From assembly GCA_024346935.1 (NCBI GenBank), contig AP024879.1, positions 1,426,001-1,490,000 on the forward strand: a stretch of 64,000 nt of DNA, in the 5' to 3' direction. The position numbers and the translations under genes were made by a program. Below are positions 8,188 through 17,163 of the stretch, piece after piece. A model generated the notes under the pieces. It searched no databases. It was not told the origin of the DNA and was given only the letters and a program-made list of their open reading frames with translations. Source of the DNA: Vibrio inusitatus. Its GTDB lineage: Bacteria; Pseudomonadota; Gammaproteobacteria; Enterobacterales; Vibrionaceae. Position 1 is the stretch's first letter. Every line of letters starts with the position of its first letter.

Positions 8188-9792
8188 CTACGAATTTTCA
8201 GTCTTAAAAATATGCACATCTCGTTGAGGGAAAGGTATGGTAATACCATTCGCATCGAATTGACGTTTTATTTCTTCTGTTACGTCCCAGTACACATCCC
8301 AGTAGTCGTCTGTTCTTACCCAAGGGCGAACGATTAGGTCAACAGACGATTCGTTTAGCGTGTGCACTCTGACATTCAGCTCAGGATTTTTAAGTACTCT
8401 ATCGTGGTTTTGAAGAACCTTAACTGCAATCTCTTTCGCGAAATCGAAATCATCGGAATAAGCGATACCAAATACCATGTCAACACGACGGACTCGCTCT
8501 GATGTCATGTTGTTTATGACGTCGCCCCAGATCTTGTTATTTGGAATCACGAGAGTCTGGTTATCTAGGGTACGGATTGTGGTTGATACCAAGCTCATGT
8601 GGCTAACGTTACCTTGAATCCCCGCCACTTGAACTAAGTCTTTCACATCAAACGGGCGGTAGATAAGGATCATAAGCCCCGATGCAAAGTTAGATAGAGT
8701 ATCTTGCAGCGCGAAACCAATGATGACACCTGCAACACCGAAACCTGTAAGCAGTGGGCCAAGGTTGATGCCTACTTGAGACAGGGCAATTAATAAGCCT
8801 ATAAAGGTTACCGCTTTAGCGACAATGGAAATAAAGAAGTCCTGCATTAACACACTAAAGTCCATTTTTGAGTGTGACACGCTTTTCTTTACTAGGTTTG
8901 CCACGAGTCGGGACAAAATGCGAGTGACCCAAAGTATTGCTAAGAAAACGAGTAGTTTAACCAGAAGTGATGGTGAGTTATCCAGTGACCAATTTTTAAA
9001 TGAATCAAGCCATTCGCTGAATAAACCAAACGCCACATTTACATCCAGTACGTCAGCATTGATATCCCCTGTCATGGCAAACAAAGTTTGTTTATATTCA
9101 GTCACATCCAACCCAAAGTCAGACATAAGCGTAACAGTATTGTTCATGCTAGACAGCAAGAAACGCTGCAATTGAGCAAGAGCAAATATTTGTTTTTCTA
9201 GATCGGGTTTGTCAGCCTCAATGGTGTATTTCATGCGCTCATCGAATGCTTTTTTTCGGCTGTCTAGATAAATGACGATGTCATATAGCACTTCACTGCG
9301 TTTCTGAAGGTCTTGCTTGAAGCTTGATTCATCGAGCTCCATTCCTAGGGTTTTAGCCCATCCAAAGGTAGTGGCTAGTTCAGTGTAGTAGACATCAACA
9401 CTGCTGATTCTTTGTTGGGTGAGAAACTGGTATTCCGCCTTGTCAGCTGAATCTTTAGCATCTCGAGTGTTGCCAAAAAGTACTTCAGCTTGCTTGTCCG
9501 CATGAACAATTAATGTCTGCAACATACTGGCTTGAGCAGGAATAAGGATTTTTAGTTCTTTCGCATTGGGAGATTGCACTACTAAATTTGAAATATTCCC
9601 TCTTAGTACTGCGTTCTTGCGTCGTAAGACGTCTTCAAGAAATAGAGCTTGCTCTCCTTCAGCTGCCTCTATCTTTTCTAATTGAGAAGTAAATTGCTGT
9701 TGTTGCTGTAACAAATGGTTGTTATCAGCAGCTATAGCAATACCGGCAAAAACATTGCACAGAAAAATGAGCAGTAATAATCCTTTACGCAT
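8188..9792 (-). CDS. MscS-family mechanosensitive channel with periplasmic N-terminal extension
   Basis: A 534-residue protein with a signal peptide (cleavage after AIAA) and a helical, probably periplasmic region to about residue 260. Transmembrane helices follow between about 275 and 375. The pore helix has the MscS glycine pattern (GFGVAGVIIGFALQDTLSNFASG), then the beta domain (FDVKDLVQVAGIQGNV) and the C-terminal cytosolic domain (VIPNNKIWGDVINN). It opens under membrane tension to release solutes in hypo-osmotic shock. Length exceeds E. coli MscS (286) because of the N-terminal extension. It reads away from the oxidase locus. Confidence 0.88.
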   Translation of the reverse strand: MRKGLLLLIFLCNVFAGIAIAADNNHLLQQQQQFTSQLEKIEAAEGEQALFLEDVLRRKNAVLRGNISNLVVQSPNAKELKILIPAQASMLQTLIVHADKQAEVLFGNTRDAKDSADKAEYQFLTQQRISSVDVYYTELATTFGWAKTLGMELDESSFKQDLQKRSEVLYDIVIYLDSRKKAFDERMKYTIEADKPDLEKQIFALAQLQRFLLSSMNNTVTLMSDFGLDVTEYKQTLFAMTGDINADVLDVNVAFGLFSEWLDSFKNWSLDNSPSLLVKLLVFLAILWVTRILSRLVANLVKKSVSHSKMDFSVLMQDFFISIVAKAVTFIGLLIALSQVGINLGPLLTGFGVAGVIIGFALQDTLSNFASGLMILIYRPFDVKDLVQVAGIQGNVSHMSLVSTTIRTLDNQTLVIPNNKIWGDVINNMTSERVRRVDMVFGIAYSDDFDFAKEIAVKVLQNHDRVLKNPELNVRVHTLNESSVDLIVRPWVRTDDYWDVYWDVTEEIKRQFDANGITIPFPQRDVHIFKTENS

Positions 9793-10127
9793 GATGAGAT
9801 CTCTTTGAAATTTTTATAAAAAATATGAGGTTACAGGTGAGCTACCCTAGTTGGGAGTATAGTTAAACTTTGATCTGTTCGCCGTGCAATAACAGCGAAT
9901 TTCACTGATTTCTTGAATGTTATCTAATCTAAACTAGCATTTATTAACACAAATGTAACATCGCTGTATCGTAGGGTTACTCAGATAACCCATCGAGTGT
10001 GTGACGAATCTTTTAGGGTGCGCATACCTGATCTCTGTCGTTCAGATATGCATTGACGTTCAAATGTTCTGATGAGCTGGGTAGATTCCGGCCTCAACAT
10101 TGGCTCACCAGGAGGGTGATACGCCTA
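9793..10127. other. Divergent intergenic region between the mscS-type gene and coxB
   Basis: A 335-base gap that must hold both promoters. I see a short palindrome at 9974-9991 (GGGTTA and TAACCC arms, six-base spacer) that could be a regulator site for the oxidase operon. I see no convincing FNR/ANR-type site. An in-frame TTG at 10053 extends the coxB frame into this region but has no ribosome site. Confidence 0.4.
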
Positions 10128-11324
10128 ATGCGAGACCATACAGTAATGCGATCATTCGTGAGAGTAGTCGACCGGCTACGCGCGGGGTTTTTCAGCTTGT
10201 CTCTCGGGATGCTTTTAGGCATACCGGGCATAGCTTTGGCTGAAAATACCAACTCTTCCTTCAATATGACCCAAGGTGTGACCGAAATAAGTGGCAAGGT
10301 GTATCACTTGCACATGCTTATTTTTTATATCTGTGTTGCGATAGCAGTTGTTGTATTTGGAGTTATGTTTTACTCCATTATCAAGCACCGTAAATCTAAA
10401 GGTGCCGTAGCGGCCAACTTCCATGAAAGTACGAAGGTCGAAATCATTTGGACCATTATTCCAATCCTCATTCTTATCGGAATGGCGATTCCCGCAACCA
10501 AGACTCTTATTGAGATGGAAGACACAAGCGAGTCTGATATCACGGTTAAAATCACCGGTTCACAATGGAAGTGGCATTACAGTTACTTTGACCACGACGT
10601 TGAGTTCTTTAGTTACCTTTCCACTAGCAATGAACAAATTGAAGGTACCGATGAGAAGGGAGAGCATTACCTTCTTGAGGTCGACAATGCTTTAGTGCTT
10701 CCTATCGGTAAGAAAATCCGTTTCTTAATGACTTCTGATGATGTGATTCACTCTTGGTGGGTGCCTGATTTTGCAGTAAAGAAAGATACTATTCCTGGAT
10801 TTATTAATGAAGCGTGGACCAAGATTGATAAGCCTGGCATCTATCGCGGGCAATGTGCTGAACTTTGTGGACGTAATCATGGTTTTATGCCGATTGTCGT
10901 TCAAGCGGTTGAGGCTGCAGAATTCGATGAATGGATAGCGAATAAAGAACAAGAGTTGGCAGCTGCCAAATTAGAAGAACAGAAAGCCCTAGAAAAGACG
11001 TTGAGCATGGATGAGTTGATGGCATTGGGTAAAGACGTTTACGAGGGTCGCTGTGCAGTCTGTCACCAGAGTAACGGTTTAGGTGTGGCGAATGTGTTCC
11101 CCGCAATGAAAGGCAGTTCGGTGGTGCTAGGGGATGTAAATGGCCATATCGATATTATCGTTAACGGTGTGAACGGAACTGCGATGCAGGCATTTGGCAC
11201 TCAGTTAACTGCTGAAGAGATCGCGGCTGTAGTGACGTATGAGCGCAATGCTTGGGATAACAACACTGGTGATCTAGTCCAAGCGTCCGATGTCAGCACA
11301 CAAATGAATGCCGAGGCTGAGTGA
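10128..11324 (+). CDS. coxB: Cytochrome c oxidase subunit II with fused cytochrome c domain (caa3 type)
   Basis: Subunit II receives electrons from cytochrome c at the CuA centre. From ATG 10128 (398 residues) there is a signal-like hydrophobic segment and two transmembrane helices (LHMLIFYICVAIAVVVFGVM; VEIIWTIIPILILIG). The CuA site CAELCGRNHGFM has cysteines near 243 and 247, and a C-terminal haem motif CAVCH lies near 309. The fused haem domain marks a caa3-type enzyme. AGGAGG lies 12 bases before 10128; starts at 10146 or TTG 10053 are alternatives. It opens the oxidase operon; its stop overlaps the coxA start by one base. Confidence 0.93.
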   Translation: MRDHTVMRSFVRVVDRLRAGFFSLSLGMLLGIPGIALAENTNSSFNMTQGVTEISGKVYHLHMLIFYICVAIAVVVFGVMFYSIIKHRKSKGAVAANFHESTKVEIIWTIIPILILIGMAIPATKTLIEMEDTSESDITVKITGSQWKWHYSYFDHDVEFFSYLSTSNEQIEGTDEKGEHYLLEVDNALVLPIGKKIRFLMTSDDVIHSWWVPDFAVKKDTIPGFINEAWTKIDKPGIYRGQCAELCGRNHGFMPIVVQAVEAAEFDEWIANKEQELAAAKLEEQKALEKTLSMDELMALGKDVYEGRCAVCHQSNGLGVANVFPAMKGSSVVLGDVNGHIDIIVNGVNGTAMQAFGTQLTAEEIAAVVTYERNAWDNNTGDLVQASDVSTQMNAEAE

Positions 11325-12952
11325 TGAAAGAATACGACAAAACCTCTACCTATGAGAGTAGCGCCACCGATGATCTTCATGCGGGAGGGGGTGGCGAACA
11401 CGACCACCATGGACCAGCAAAAGGAATCGCTCGTTGGATATACTCAACCAGCCATAAGGATATTGGAACACTCTATCTGTGGTTCAGCTTGATTATGTTC
11501 TTCACTGGCGGTGCGATGGCAATGGTTATTCGCGCCGAGTTATTCCAACCAGGTTTACAGCTCGTTGATCCTCAATTTTTTAACCAGATGACAACGGTTC
11601 ATGGTTTGGTGATGGTATTCGGTGCAGTTATGCCAGCCTTTACTGGCCTAGCTAACTGGATGATCCCTATGATGATTGGTGCTCCAGATATGGCACTTCC
11701 TCGAATGAACAACTTGAGCTTTTGGATTCTACCTTTTGCGTTCTTGATTCTATTAAGTTCGCTATTTATGCCGGGAGGTGGCCCTGATTTCGGTTGGACT
11801 TTCTATGCACCCCTTTCTACCACTTACGGTCCAGACAGTACTGCTTTATTCGTTTTCTCGGTTCACATTATGGGTATCAGTTCCATTATGGGAGCGATTA
11901 ATGTCATCGTGACCATATTCAACATGCGAGCTCCGGGTATGACGCTGATGAAGATGCCCTTGTTTGTGTGGACTTGGCTAATTACTGCGTTCTTATTGAT
12001 AGCAGTAATGCCAGTATTAGCCGGTGCTGTAACTATGGTTCTGACCGATAAATACTTTGGCACCAGCTTTTTTGATGCCGCAGGAGGTGGCGACCCCGTG
12101 ATGTTCCAGCATATATTCTGGTTCTTCGGGCATCCAGAGGTGTACATCATGATTTTGCCATCGTTTGGCATCATCTCAGCGATTGTACCGGCATTCAGTG
12201 GCAAGAAATTATTTGGCTATCACTCCATGGTCTACGCGACCTGCTCAATCGCATTACTGTCATTTTTAGTATGGGCTCACCATATGTTTACAACAGGGAT
12301 GCCTGTTTTTGCCGAACTATTCTTTATGTATTGCACTATGTTGATTGCAGTTCCCACAGGGGTGAAGGTATTCAATTGGGTTGCTACCATGTGGCGAGGA
12401 GCGCTCACCTTTGAAACGCCAATGCTGTTTGCGATTGCCTTTATTGTCCTATTTACCATCGGCGGTTTTTCTGGGTTGATGCTAGCGATAGTGCCTGCTG
12501 ATTTTCAATATCATGATACTTATTTTGTGGTGGCACATTTCCACTATGTATTAGTGTCAGGTGCGGTATTTTCTATAATGGCGGCGGCTTACTATTGGTT
12601 ACCAAAATGGACAGGTAATATGTACAACCAGAAACTGAGCCTACTTCATTTCTGGACCTCTATTATCTCGGTAAACGTACTGTTCTTCCCAATGCACTTC
12701 TTAGGTTTGGCTGGTATGCCACGTAGGATCCCTGATTATGCTATCCAATTTGCGGATGTGAACCAGATAGTTTCAATTGGTGGTTTTGCATTTGGGCTAT
12801 CACAGTTGATTTTCTTATGGGTAGTTATCAAATGTATTCGTGGGGGCGAAAAAGCACCCGCTAAACCTTGGGAAAGAGCCGAGGGTTTGGAGTGGACAGT
12901 ACCAAGCCCTGCACCACATCACACCTTCTCAACCCCTCCTAAAGTGGACTGA
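11324..12952 (+). CDS. coxA: Cytochrome c oxidase subunit I
   Basis: The catalytic subunit, reducing O2 to water at haem a3/CuB and pumping protons. The 542 residues show 12 hydrophobic helices and all expected ligands. HPEVY (His near 270) carries the CuB ligand and cross-linked Tyr, and WAHHM (319-320) gives the other CuB histidines. HDTYFVVAHFHY supplies the haem a3 and a ligands near 405 and 407, and VHGLVM the other haem a ligand. The ATG at 11324 overlaps the coxB stop (TGATG). A His/Gly-rich N-terminal tail (HAGGGGEHDHH) precedes the first helix. Confidence 0.97.
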   Translation: MKEYDKTSTYESSATDDLHAGGGGEHDHHGPAKGIARWIYSTSHKDIGTLYLWFSLIMFFTGGAMAMVIRAELFQPGLQLVDPQFFNQMTTVHGLVMVFGAVMPAFTGLANWMIPMMIGAPDMALPRMNNLSFWILPFAFLILLSSLFMPGGGPDFGWTFYAPLSTTYGPDSTALFVFSVHIMGISSIMGAINVIVTIFNMRAPGMTLMKMPLFVWTWLITAFLLIAVMPVLAGAVTMVLTDKYFGTSFFDAAGGGDPVMFQHIFWFFGHPEVYIMILPSFGIISAIVPAFSGKKLFGYHSMVYATCSIALLSFLVWAHHMFTTGMPVFAELFFMYCTMLIAVPTGVKVFNWVATMWRGALTFETPMLFAIAFIVLFTIGGFSGLMLAIVPADFQYHDTYFVVAHFHYVLVSGAVFSIMAAAYYWLPKWTGNMYNQKLSLLHFWTSIISVNVLFFPMHFLGLAGMPRRIPDYAIQFADVNQIVSIGGFAFGLSQLIFLWVVIKCIRGGEKAPAKPWERAEGLEWTVPSPAPHHTFSTPPKVD

Positions 12953-12957
12953 TTGCT

Positions 12958-13590
12958 ATGAGCAAGGGAATGTCGAATAAGAAACTGACACTAGTGCTGT
13001 GTGGAGCCACTCTTGCTATGTTTGGTTTTGGCTTTGCGCTTGTGCCGTTATACGACATTCTTTGCGAACAGCTTGGTATTAATGGGAAAACCTCTACCGT
13101 CGCAGCGCAAGTACCAGAAACAATGCAAGTGGATGAATCCCGCACCATAAAGGTTGAATTTGTCTCGCACATACCTCCAGGATTGCCTATTACTTTTGAA
13201 CCTCAATCCAAGGTGATGAAGGTTCATCCTGGACAGGTCATTCGTACCGCTTATATTGCAACGAATCAATCAAAAGTAGCGTTAGTTGCACAAGCCGTAC
13301 CTTCTGTGTCTCCGGGATTGGGGGCAACACATTTCAATAAAATAGAATGTTTCTGCTTTAATCAGCAGCCACTCAGTGCCAAGCAAGAAGCTGAGTTGCC
13401 GCTGATTTTTTATGTAGAGCATGACTTACCAGATTCTATCCATACGCTAACCCTGTCTTATACGCTCTATGACATCAGTGATAGCGTGGAGGACAGTGAG
13501 CAGAAAATCGCTTCCTTGGCTGTTACAGAGAAATTAGCTGTATCGGAGCAATTGATGCAGCCATATGACACGCAAGGAGATGCGTTATGA
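12958..13590 (+). CDS. ctaG: Cytochrome c oxidase copper chaperone CtaG/Cox11
   Basis: A 210-residue protein with one N-terminal membrane anchor (LTLVLCGATLAMFGFGFALVP) and a periplasmic immunoglobulin-like domain. It carries the copper-binding CFCF motif (IECFCFNQQPL) that delivers copper to the CuB site of subunit I. It is placed between coxA and coxC, the usual order, and overlaps the coxC start by four bases (ATGA). Start ATG 12958 is used; ATG 12970 is an alternative. Confidence 0.95.
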   Translation: MSKGMSNKKLTLVLCGATLAMFGFGFALVPLYDILCEQLGINGKTSTVAAQVPETMQVDESRTIKVEFVSHIPPGLPITFEPQSKVMKVHPGQVIRTAYIATNQSKVALVAQAVPSVSPGLGATHFNKIECFCFNQQPLSAKQEAELPLIFYVEHDLPDSIHTLTLSYTLYDISDSVEDSEQKIASLAVTEKLAVSEQLMQPYDTQGDAL

Positions 13591-14462
13591 GCGACAAGCA
13601 TGAAACTTATTACGTTCCAGCCCAAAGCCAGTGGCCTTTAATCGCTGCTTTTGCACTGTTTTTTGTTGCCGTTGGAGCAGGGCTGACCGTTCAGACCATG
13701 AATGAGGGTGGTTTATTAGGTCCTTGGCTGTTAGCGATAGGCTTTATTGGGTTGTTGGTGGTGCTGGCAGGTTGGTTCACTAATGTGGTTCAAGAATCGC
13801 TGTCTGGCTACTACAGCGCACAAATTGCCCGTTCTTTTAGGCAAGGAATGAGTTGGTTTATCTTTTCCGAAGTTATGTTTTTTGGTGCTTTCTTTGGCGC
13901 ACTGTTTTATGCACGAATGTTCTCGGTGCCTTGGCTAGGAGGGGCTGATAACAACCTAATGACTAATGAAGTACTGTGGCCGACCTTCGAAGCAATGTGG
14001 CCACTAACGTTGACACCTGGAGGGGATACAACGCAAGCCATGGGGTGGCAGGGGCTACCACTAAAGAACACCGTAATCTTATTACTATCTTCGATTACGT
14101 TACATATGGCGCATATTAGTCTTGAGCAAAATAAGCGTATGGCACTAGTGGTATGGCTTGAGTTAACTATAGTGCTGGCAGGATTCTTTCTATTCTTCCA
14201 AGCTGAAGAATATATTCATGCATATCAGGATATGGGGCTCACCCTGCAATCTGGTATTTACGGAAACACCTTCTTCTTACTGACTGGTTTCCATGGGATG
14301 CATGTATTCATCGGTACGATATTTTTGATTGTACTGTTATTTAGAATTAGCAAAGACCACTTCACCCCTAAAGACCATTTTGGCTTTCAAGCAGGAAGTT
14401 GGTATTGGCACTTCGTTGATGTGGTCTGGCTGTGTCTGTTTATCTTTGTGTATGTCATATAA
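13587..14462 (+). CDS. coxC: Cytochrome c oxidase subunit III
   Basis: A 291-residue membrane protein with seven hydrophobic helices and subunit III hallmarks: FIFSEVMFFGAFFGALFY, HISLEQNKR, AEEYIHAYQDMGLTL, GFHGMHVFIGT and the C-terminal WYWHFVDVVWLCLF. It stabilises the proton pathway of subunit I and has no cofactors. Coupled to ctaG by an ATGA overlap. A run of ten heptanucleotides starts five bases after its stop. Confidence 0.96.
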   Translation: MSDKHETYYVPAQSQWPLIAAFALFFVAVGAGLTVQTMNEGGLLGPWLLAIGFIGLLVVLAGWFTNVVQESLSGYYSAQIARSFRQGMSWFIFSEVMFFGAFFGALFYARMFSVPWLGGADNNLMTNEVLWPTFEAMWPLTLTPGGDTTQAMGWQGLPLKNTVILLLSSITLHMAHISLEQNKRMALVVWLELTIVLAGFFLFFQAEEYIHAYQDMGLTLQSGIYGNTFFLLTGFHGMHVFIGTIFLIVLLFRISKDHFTPKDHFGFQAGSWYWHFVDVVWLCLFIFVYVI

Positions 14463-14467
14463 TTTCC

Positions 14468-14537
14468 TAGCTGATAGCTGATAGCTGATAGCTGATAGCT
14501 GATAGCTGATAGCTGATAGCTGATAGCTGATAGCTGA
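14468..14537. repeat. Heptanucleotide microsatellite (TAGCTGA) x10
   Basis: Ten exact head-to-tail copies of TAGCTGA, no interruption, fill the gap between the coxC stop (14462) and the 3' end of the convergent DUF2909 gene (14546). Each copy has the self-complementary AGCT. Such perfect runs change length by slippage. It is outside coding sequence, so length change would affect only mRNA 3' ends. Confidence 0.95.
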
Positions 14538-14545
14538 TTAAGTAA

Positions 14546-14767
14546 CTAATAAGGTCGTTGATTAGGCACCACCCACCCTAGTTTTAACGCAAGAATTAAA
14601 AATAGGATAACGACAGCAGATAATGCAACGCGGCGCCCAAGATAACGGCTCATCGGAACCTTAGAATCTGGCTCTTCTCGCACCATACGTACCATCGCAA
14701 GGGCCAGATTGAAGACAATGAATAGTAGTAGCAGGATGATTATAAATTTGAACAGCAGTGGTGACAT
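14546..14767 (-). CDS. DUF2909-family twin-transmembrane protein
   Basis: A 73-residue protein with two hydrophobic helices (LLFKFIIILLLLFIVFNLALAM; LSAVVILFLILALKLGWV) joined by a charged loop. Start ATG 14767 has GGAG seven bases upstream and matches the usual length; an upstream in-frame ATG at 14848 is rejected. Proteins of this family recur in cytochrome oxidase loci and are presumed to help assembly, without proof. It lies on the opposite strand to its neighbours, and its 5' end overlaps the start region of the SURF1 gene. Confidence 0.85.
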   Translation of the reverse strand: MSPLLFKFIIILLLLFIVFNLALAMVRMVREEPDSKVPMSRYLGRRVALSAVVILFLILALKLGWVVPNQRPY

Positions 14768-15509
14768 CAGGTCTCCTAGGTCTTCAAAAAGAGTACTTTG
14801 GGCATTAGCAATCGTCTTAACTGTGGGTCTATTTTTAGTTCTGGTCAAATTAGGTTTTTGGCAATTATCTCGTGGAGAAGAAAAGCTGCTTCTTGAGCAA
14901 AAATTACAAGATAGGGAGCAGATGACCCCTATGGTTATTGAGCAACTAGTTGGAATAGACAGTAAATTTAACCTTACGGGATTTCCTTTACAGGTAGATG
15001 CACTACCAGAAGCAATGCCTCTAATTTATATCGATAACGTGACGTATCAAGGAAGAGTGGGATATACCGTATTGCAAGCAATGGCCGTTCATCTTCAGGG
15101 AAAAAAGCAAGTGCTTTTGGTTGAGTTGGGATTTGCTATTGCTCCTTCAACGAGAGATCACTTGCCAAAGGTCGATAGTATAGAAAATGCTGGGAATTTA
15201 GTGGGCAGAGTGTATCAACGAAGCATCAATCCATTAAGCAGTGATGTGATGAGCGAACAAATGGTTGAGGGGATTCGGATTCAAAATCTAAATCTTAAAC
15301 AATTAGCTAAGAGTTTAAATCTGCCTTTGTTTGATTTTGTCCTTCAGCCGTATACCTCGCCAAACAGTCATTTGCCCAAGATCTGGTCACCCTACCCAAT
15401 GACCTCACAAAAGCATTTTGGATACGCATTTCAATGGTTTGGTATGGCGTTCGTTTATGCCCTACTTGTTGTCTTGTTTGTGATGAGAAAGAGAAAAGTT
15501 AAGGAATAA
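14718..15509 (+). CDS. SURF1-family cytochrome oxidase assembly protein
   Basis: SURF1 proteins help insert haem a into subunit I. There are two membrane helices, one N-terminal (VLWALAIVLTVGLFLVLVKLGFWQL) and one C-terminal (FGYAFQWFGMAFVYALLVVLFV), with a periplasmic domain between and the typical FWQLSRGEEK and GYTVLQ motifs. The start is uncertain: ATG 14718, ATG 14736 or TTG 14709 all lack a strong ribosome site. All overlap the 5' end of the divergent DUF2909 gene, so the two promoters must lie inside each other's coding regions, or SURF1 is read through from coxC. Confidence 0.87.
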   Translation: MNSSSRMIINLNSSGDIRSPRSSKRVLWALAIVLTVGLFLVLVKLGFWQLSRGEEKLLLEQKLQDREQMTPMVIEQLVGIDSKFNLTGFPLQVDALPEAMPLIYIDNVTYQGRVGYTVLQAMAVHLQGKKQVLLVELGFAIAPSTRDHLPKVDSIENAGNLVGRVYQRSINPLSSDVMSEQMVEGIRIQNLNLKQLAKSLNLPLFDFVLQPYTSPNSHLPKIWSPYPMTSQKHFGYAFQWFGMAFVYALLVVLFVMRKRKVKE

Positions 15510-15511
15510 CC

Positions 15512-16072
15512 ATGCATAGCCAAGCAATTAGTCCTCTTCAAAAACAGGGTCGCTTAAAGCTGCTGGCTTTGATCTTGATATTTGCCTTACCTGTGATTGC
15601 TGCCCATTTGATATTGAACCAAGGATGGTATCAGTCCGGTGTAACCAATAAAGGCGAACTTATTGAACCGAGATTCACTTTTGAATCTGCAGGTCTGGTG
15701 AGCCCGGTCACTGAAGCTTGGCAACTCGCCTTTATCGTTCCTGATAAGTGTGATCAAACGTGTGAACAAAGATGGCACTTGCTCAATCAGAGTTATATCG
15801 CTCTTGGTGCATACAGTGAGCGAGTGGTGGTTACTTTATATGTTTCAGAGACAGCAGATAAAAGTTGGCTTGCGAAAAACGAATCCAATTACCCTATTTT
15901 ACGATTGAACTCGCAGCCTGTTCCTATTGAGTCTGAAGATTATCTACTCGTTGATCCTTTAGGGCAGTGGGTAATGCGTTATCCGCAAGCTGAAGCTAGT
16001 GCGCTGGTGGTGCAAAACAAAGGTTTAATCGCGGACGTAAGGAAAATATTGAAGCTTTCGCGAGTAGGGTAG
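15512..16072 (+). CDS. SCO-like thioredoxin-fold protein of the oxidase cluster
   Basis: A 186-residue protein with one N-terminal anchor (LLALILIFALPVIAAHLIL) and a periplasmic domain. It contains CDQTC, the CxxxC spacing used by SCO1/SenC copper chaperones, followed by a thioredoxin-like YLLVDPLGQWVMRYP. Overall identity to SCO proteins looks low by eye. Starts three bases after SURF1 stops and precedes ctaA. No other SCO protein is visible in the locus, so it may supply copper or electrons to the CuA site; that is inference. Confidence 0.72.
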   Translation: MHSQAISPLQKQGRLKLLALILIFALPVIAAHLILNQGWYQSGVTNKGELIEPRFTFESAGLVSPVTEAWQLAFIVPDKCDQTCEQRWHLLNQSYIALGAYSERVVVTLYVSETADKSWLAKNESNYPILRLNSQPVPIESEDYLLVDPLGQWVMRYPQAEASALVVQNKGLIADVRKILKLSRVG

Positions 16073-16113
16073 CGACCACAATTATGCGAACAGAATCTAC
16101 GCGAGGAGAAGAT

Positions 16114-17163
16114 ATGCATGGATGCATTTCAATACAAAGATTGACCTGGCTAGCCTTAGTAATGACTTTTGTTGTGATTGCATTAGGCGCATATACTCGA
16201 CTCGCCGATGCAGGACTTGGGTGCCCTGACTGGCCAGGGTGTTATGGAAAAATTGCCGTGCCAATGCAACCAGAAGATATTGCTAAGGCAGAGCTACTGT
16301 TTCCTGAACGAGCGGTAGAGGCTCATAAAGCTTGGCTAGAAATGATACATCGTTATTTTGCTGGTACTCTCGGTCTAGTGGTATTTGCGCTCTCTTTTCT
16401 TGTCTGGAAAAGTTCTTCAATTAACAAAGCCTTCCCTATCATTTTGAGCGTGGTGATTATTGCTCAAGCGGCTCTTGGAATGTGGACAGTGACGCTAAAA
16501 CTCATGCCTGTGATTGTCATGCTACATTTGCTCGGTGGATTTACCTTATTCAGCTTACTCACCTTACTTATGTGCCGGTTGAAGAACACACAAAAGCCTT
16601 CGATAAACTTGTCTCATTCATCCTTATCCACCTTGCGAGGCTTCACGGGATTTGCCACCGGAATCTTGATTCTGCAGATCATGCTTGGAGGCTGGACATC
16701 ATCTAATTATGCCGCCCTGATGTGTACCTCTTTACCTATCTGCCAAGGTGAATGGCAGAGTCATCTCGACTTTGGTAACGCTTTTAATTTCATTCAATCC
16801 GGTTTTGAAAATTATGAGTTTGGGGTTCTGGATTATGGGGCAAGAATGACCATACATGTCACACACAGGGTAGGGGCGTTGATTACAACCGCTGTCTTAT
16901 TATCTTTGATGGTGTTGTTGTGGCGCAGTTCTTTACCATCGGCAAGGATCTATCTAAGAGCCATTGGCTTTGGCCTTGCGGTTCAGGTTTGGTTGGGCAT
17001 TGCTAATGTTATTTTTCACCTTCCCCTGATCAACGCGGTAATGCATAACTTAGGCGCAGCACTGTTATTGGTCACCTTAGTCGCAACCAATCATTTCGTA
17101 TGGGCGAGGGTCGCTGCTTCTAACCCACAGTCACAGGATTCTGAAACGGAGTATTCAGTATGA
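16114..17163 (+). CDS. ctaA: Haem A synthase (CtaA/COX15)
   Basis: Oxidises the C8 methyl of haem O to the formyl of haem A for the oxidase. The 349 residues show eight membrane helices in two halves, the haem-ligand histidines (MIHRYFAG, HLLGG, HVTHRVGA, MHNLGA), and a conserved extracellular cysteine pair (CTSLPIC). Start ATG 16114 is chosen for AGGAG five bases upstream; ATG 16084 is in frame but lacks one. Coupled to ctaB by an ATGA overlap. Confidence 0.94.
   Translation: MHGCISIQRLTWLALVMTFVVIALGAYTRLADAGLGCPDWPGCYGKIAVPMQPEDIAKAELLFPERAVEAHKAWLEMIHRYFAGTLGLVVFALSFLVWKSSSINKAFPIILSVVIIAQAALGMWTVTLKLMPVIVMLHLLGGFTLFSLLTLLMCRLKNTQKPSINLSHSSLSTLRGFTGFATGILILQIMLGGWTSSNYAALMCTSLPICQGEWQSHLDFGNAFNFIQSGFENYEFGVLDYGARMTIHVTHRVGALITTAVLLSLMVLLWRSSLPSARIYLRAIGFGLAVQVWLGIANVIFHLPLINAVMHNLGAALLLVTLVATNHFVWARVAASNPQSQDSETEYSV

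Noticed and set aside
10053..10127. N-terminal extension of CoxB from TTG 10053
   Set aside because: No ribosome site, and the extra residues precede the signal segment with no family match.
14468..14537. CRISPR or phase-variable coding repeat
   Set aside because: The seven-base unit has no spacers and lies outside all reading frames, so it cannot switch a protein on or off directly.
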